A stretch of 64,000 nt of DNA from Candidatus Bathyarchaeota archaeon (lineage in GTDB: Archaea > Thermoproteota > Bathyarchaeia > Bathyarchaeales > Bathycorpusculaceae), in NCBI GenBank assembly GCA_026014615.1, contig JAOZHZ010000028.1, forward strand, positions 62,001-126,000, given 5' to 3'. Of the stretch, positions 62,841 to 64,000 are shown piece after piece. Made by a program: the position numbers and the translations under genes. How positions within the stretch are numbered: position 1 is the first letter of the stretch; each line of letters starts with the position of its first letter. The notes beneath the pieces are model-generated. The model did no database searches. It worked only from the letters and a program-made list of their open reading frames with translations, and was not told where the DNA came from.

Positions 62841-64000
62841 ATGGTCAGCGTTTACGACGTCGCATACCCAATCGTGACCTTTATTGTTTTCGCAATCTTA
62901 ACAATCCCCACTTTCAGACTTATCCGAAAAACGAAACATGAAACCGCTTTGAGCCTCGTCTGGTTCGCTCTGGTCTTCGCTTGCGCGTTTGCTGCAGTTG
63001 CAAACCTAGCGATACAATACTACCAAATTCCCCTTGACCAGTCCTTCGTCAACATACCTCTGGCAGCAACAGCATCAGCGCCTTCAGAAGTTTCAAGCGC
63101 CTTCATGATTGACGGCATATCCATCTACATGACCATAATTATGGTTGCCGTAAGCGCCACCGTTATCCTCTACAGTATTTTCTATATTAACCCTTCAAAA
63201 CGTCCATCCGAAAGGTACTTTGCCATAATGCTCCTCCTTGTTGCGGCTTTAATCGGCGCAGTATGCGCAGGAGATTTGCTGACGCTTTTCATCTTCTGGG
63301 AAGCCGCGGCGGCAGGTTCAAGTTTTCTGATGCTTTACAAGAAGAACCGCCAAAGCCTCAACGCCACACTAAAATACATAGTTATGATAGTTATCGCCTC
63401 CGCCTTCATAGTTTTTGGTTTATCTTTGGTTTACGGAATAACTGGCACCTTAAATTTCTGGGCAGTTAAAGACGCTTTAATGGTTTTAACCGATAAGTCC
63501 CTGCTAATACTTGCCTTCATTTTCATAGCCGCAGGCTACGCAATCGAAGCAGCCATTGTGCCTTTCCACTTCTGGCTCCCAGACGCTTACAACGCTGCAC
63601 CCGCTTCCTCGTCAGCTTTCCTCTCTGCGTTGGTGGACCAAGGAAGCTACTACGTGCTGATACGTGTGCTTATATTCATCTTAACACCGACGGCGGTTCT
63701 AGACTGGCGTCTCATGCTGGCTTTCATGGCAGCTTTCACCATGATTGTAGGTAACATGTTCGCGCTAATCCAGAACAACGTCAAAGTCCTGATAGGTAAC
63801 ATCTGCGTCGCTGACGTAGGCTACAACCTTGTTGCCATGGCAAGCATCGTTCCCGGCGTGGCTGGTGCTGTTACTCTTGGGCTGCAAGGCAACTTGTACT
63901 TCTTCCTTATAGGTGGCATAACCACGGCGCTTTCCTTCATGGCTGTGGGTATAATGAACCATTACGGCTTCAAGACCCTCAAGGACTTTGCGGGTATCGG
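62841..64000 (+). CDS. nuoN: Complex I-like antiporter subunit N, partial
   Basis: 386 residues are visible; the gene runs out of the window. Starts at ATG 62841. Segments FIFWEAAAAGSSFLMLYKKN (glutamate), FIAAGYAIEAAIVPFHFWLPDAYNAAPASSSAFLSALVDQGSYYVLIR and IGNICVADVGYNLVAMASIV are typical of NuoN/MrpD-type antiporters. The lysine usual in the A-V-K-M pattern is replaced by glutamate in AIEAAIVP. Likely the next pump subunit of the same complex. Confidence 0.85.
   Translation, partial: MVSVYDVAYPIVTFIVFAILTIPTFRLIRKTKHETALSLVWFALVFACAFAAVANLAIQYYQIPLDQSFVNIPLAATASAPSEVSSAFMIDGISIYMTIIMVAVSATVILYSIFYINPSKRPSERYFAIMLLLVAALIGAVCAGDLLTLFIFWEAAAAGSSFLMLYKKNRQSLNATLKYIVMIVIASAFIVFGLSLVYGITGTLNFWAVKDALMVLTDKSLLILAFIFIAAGYAIEAAIVPFHFWLPDAYNAAPASSSAFLSALVDQGSYYVLIRVLIFILTPTAVLDWRLMLAFMAAFTMIVGNMFALIQNNVKVLIGNICVADVGYNLVAMASIVPGVAGAVTLGLQGNLYFFLIGGITTALSFMAVGIMNHYGFKTLKDFAGI

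Noticed and set aside
1..64000. CRISPR arrays, insertion sequences, integrase or att sites
   Set aside because: I saw no regularly spaced direct repeats, transposase motifs, or tRNA-linked integration sites in the window.

Overview
The window looks like archaeal chromosome, most plausibly a member of the Bathyarchaeia (TACK side). The gene set supports this: an Lsm protein, a RIO2-type kinase, an archaeal ATP-dependent DNA ligase, Mre11/Rad50, TrmB-like regulators, uS10, an eL22-like ribosomal protein, surface proteins with a C-terminal PEFP-type anchor, and many TTG/GTG starts. TATA-like boxes sit about 25 bases upstream of leaderless starts, next to other genes with clear GGAGG/GGTG sites. 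The lineage is inferred from gene content only; no rRNA or tRNA gene was found.

Layout. 1-1.3 kb: pyrK (cut by the window edge) and pyrD. 1.7-9.3 kb: housekeeping genes (B12-binding radical SAM protein, UbiA prenyltransferase, Lsm, RIO2, a winged-helix/RDD fusion, ThiI, a DUF6176-like protein). 9.4-17.7 kb: DrrAB-type ABC exporter, plasma-membrane-type H+-ATPase, histidine phosphatase, pyruvate kinase and two tandem TrmB-like regulators. 17.8-25.4 kb: a large PQQ-propeller-like surface protein, nadA, nikR and three secreted/anchored proteins. 25.5-36.8 kb: thioredoxin, a coiled-coil protein, DNA ligase, a flavin split-barrel protein, a C/D-box sRNA candidate, a FAS1 protein, an ABC importer without a binding protein, a SnoaL-like protein, the eL22-like protein, a membrane channel-like protein and a FAH-family enzyme. 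36.9-43.9 kb: a secreted protein broken by an in-frame TAG, a methyltransferase, an AT-rich orphan gene, and the mre11-rad50 operon, in which rad50 carries two in-frame TAG codons. 44-51.5 kb: a beta-helix protein flanked by imperfect direct repeats, an AN1/site-2-protease fusion, very small genes, uS10 and a second PQQ-propeller-like protein. 52.8-64 kb: a complex I-like gene cluster (A-B-CD-H-I-J-K-L-M, then a second M and an N). Its catalytic subunit keeps both cysteine pairs of a group 4 [NiFe]-hydrogenase, so it is best read as an energy-converting hydrogenase that couples (probably ferredoxin-dependent) H2 chemistry to ion pumping.

Most striking: three internal TAG codons keep rad50 and a surface protein in frame on both sides, while TAG also ends about a quarter of the other genes. 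This could be amber decoding (pyrrolysine), recent gene decay, or sequence error. Other points worth attention are an eL22 homologue, a cysteine-complete hydrogenase within a Nuo-like operon, a palindrome that could hide a ribosome binding site, a 10-bp tandem array, nested inverted repeats, and several genes of under 45 codons.
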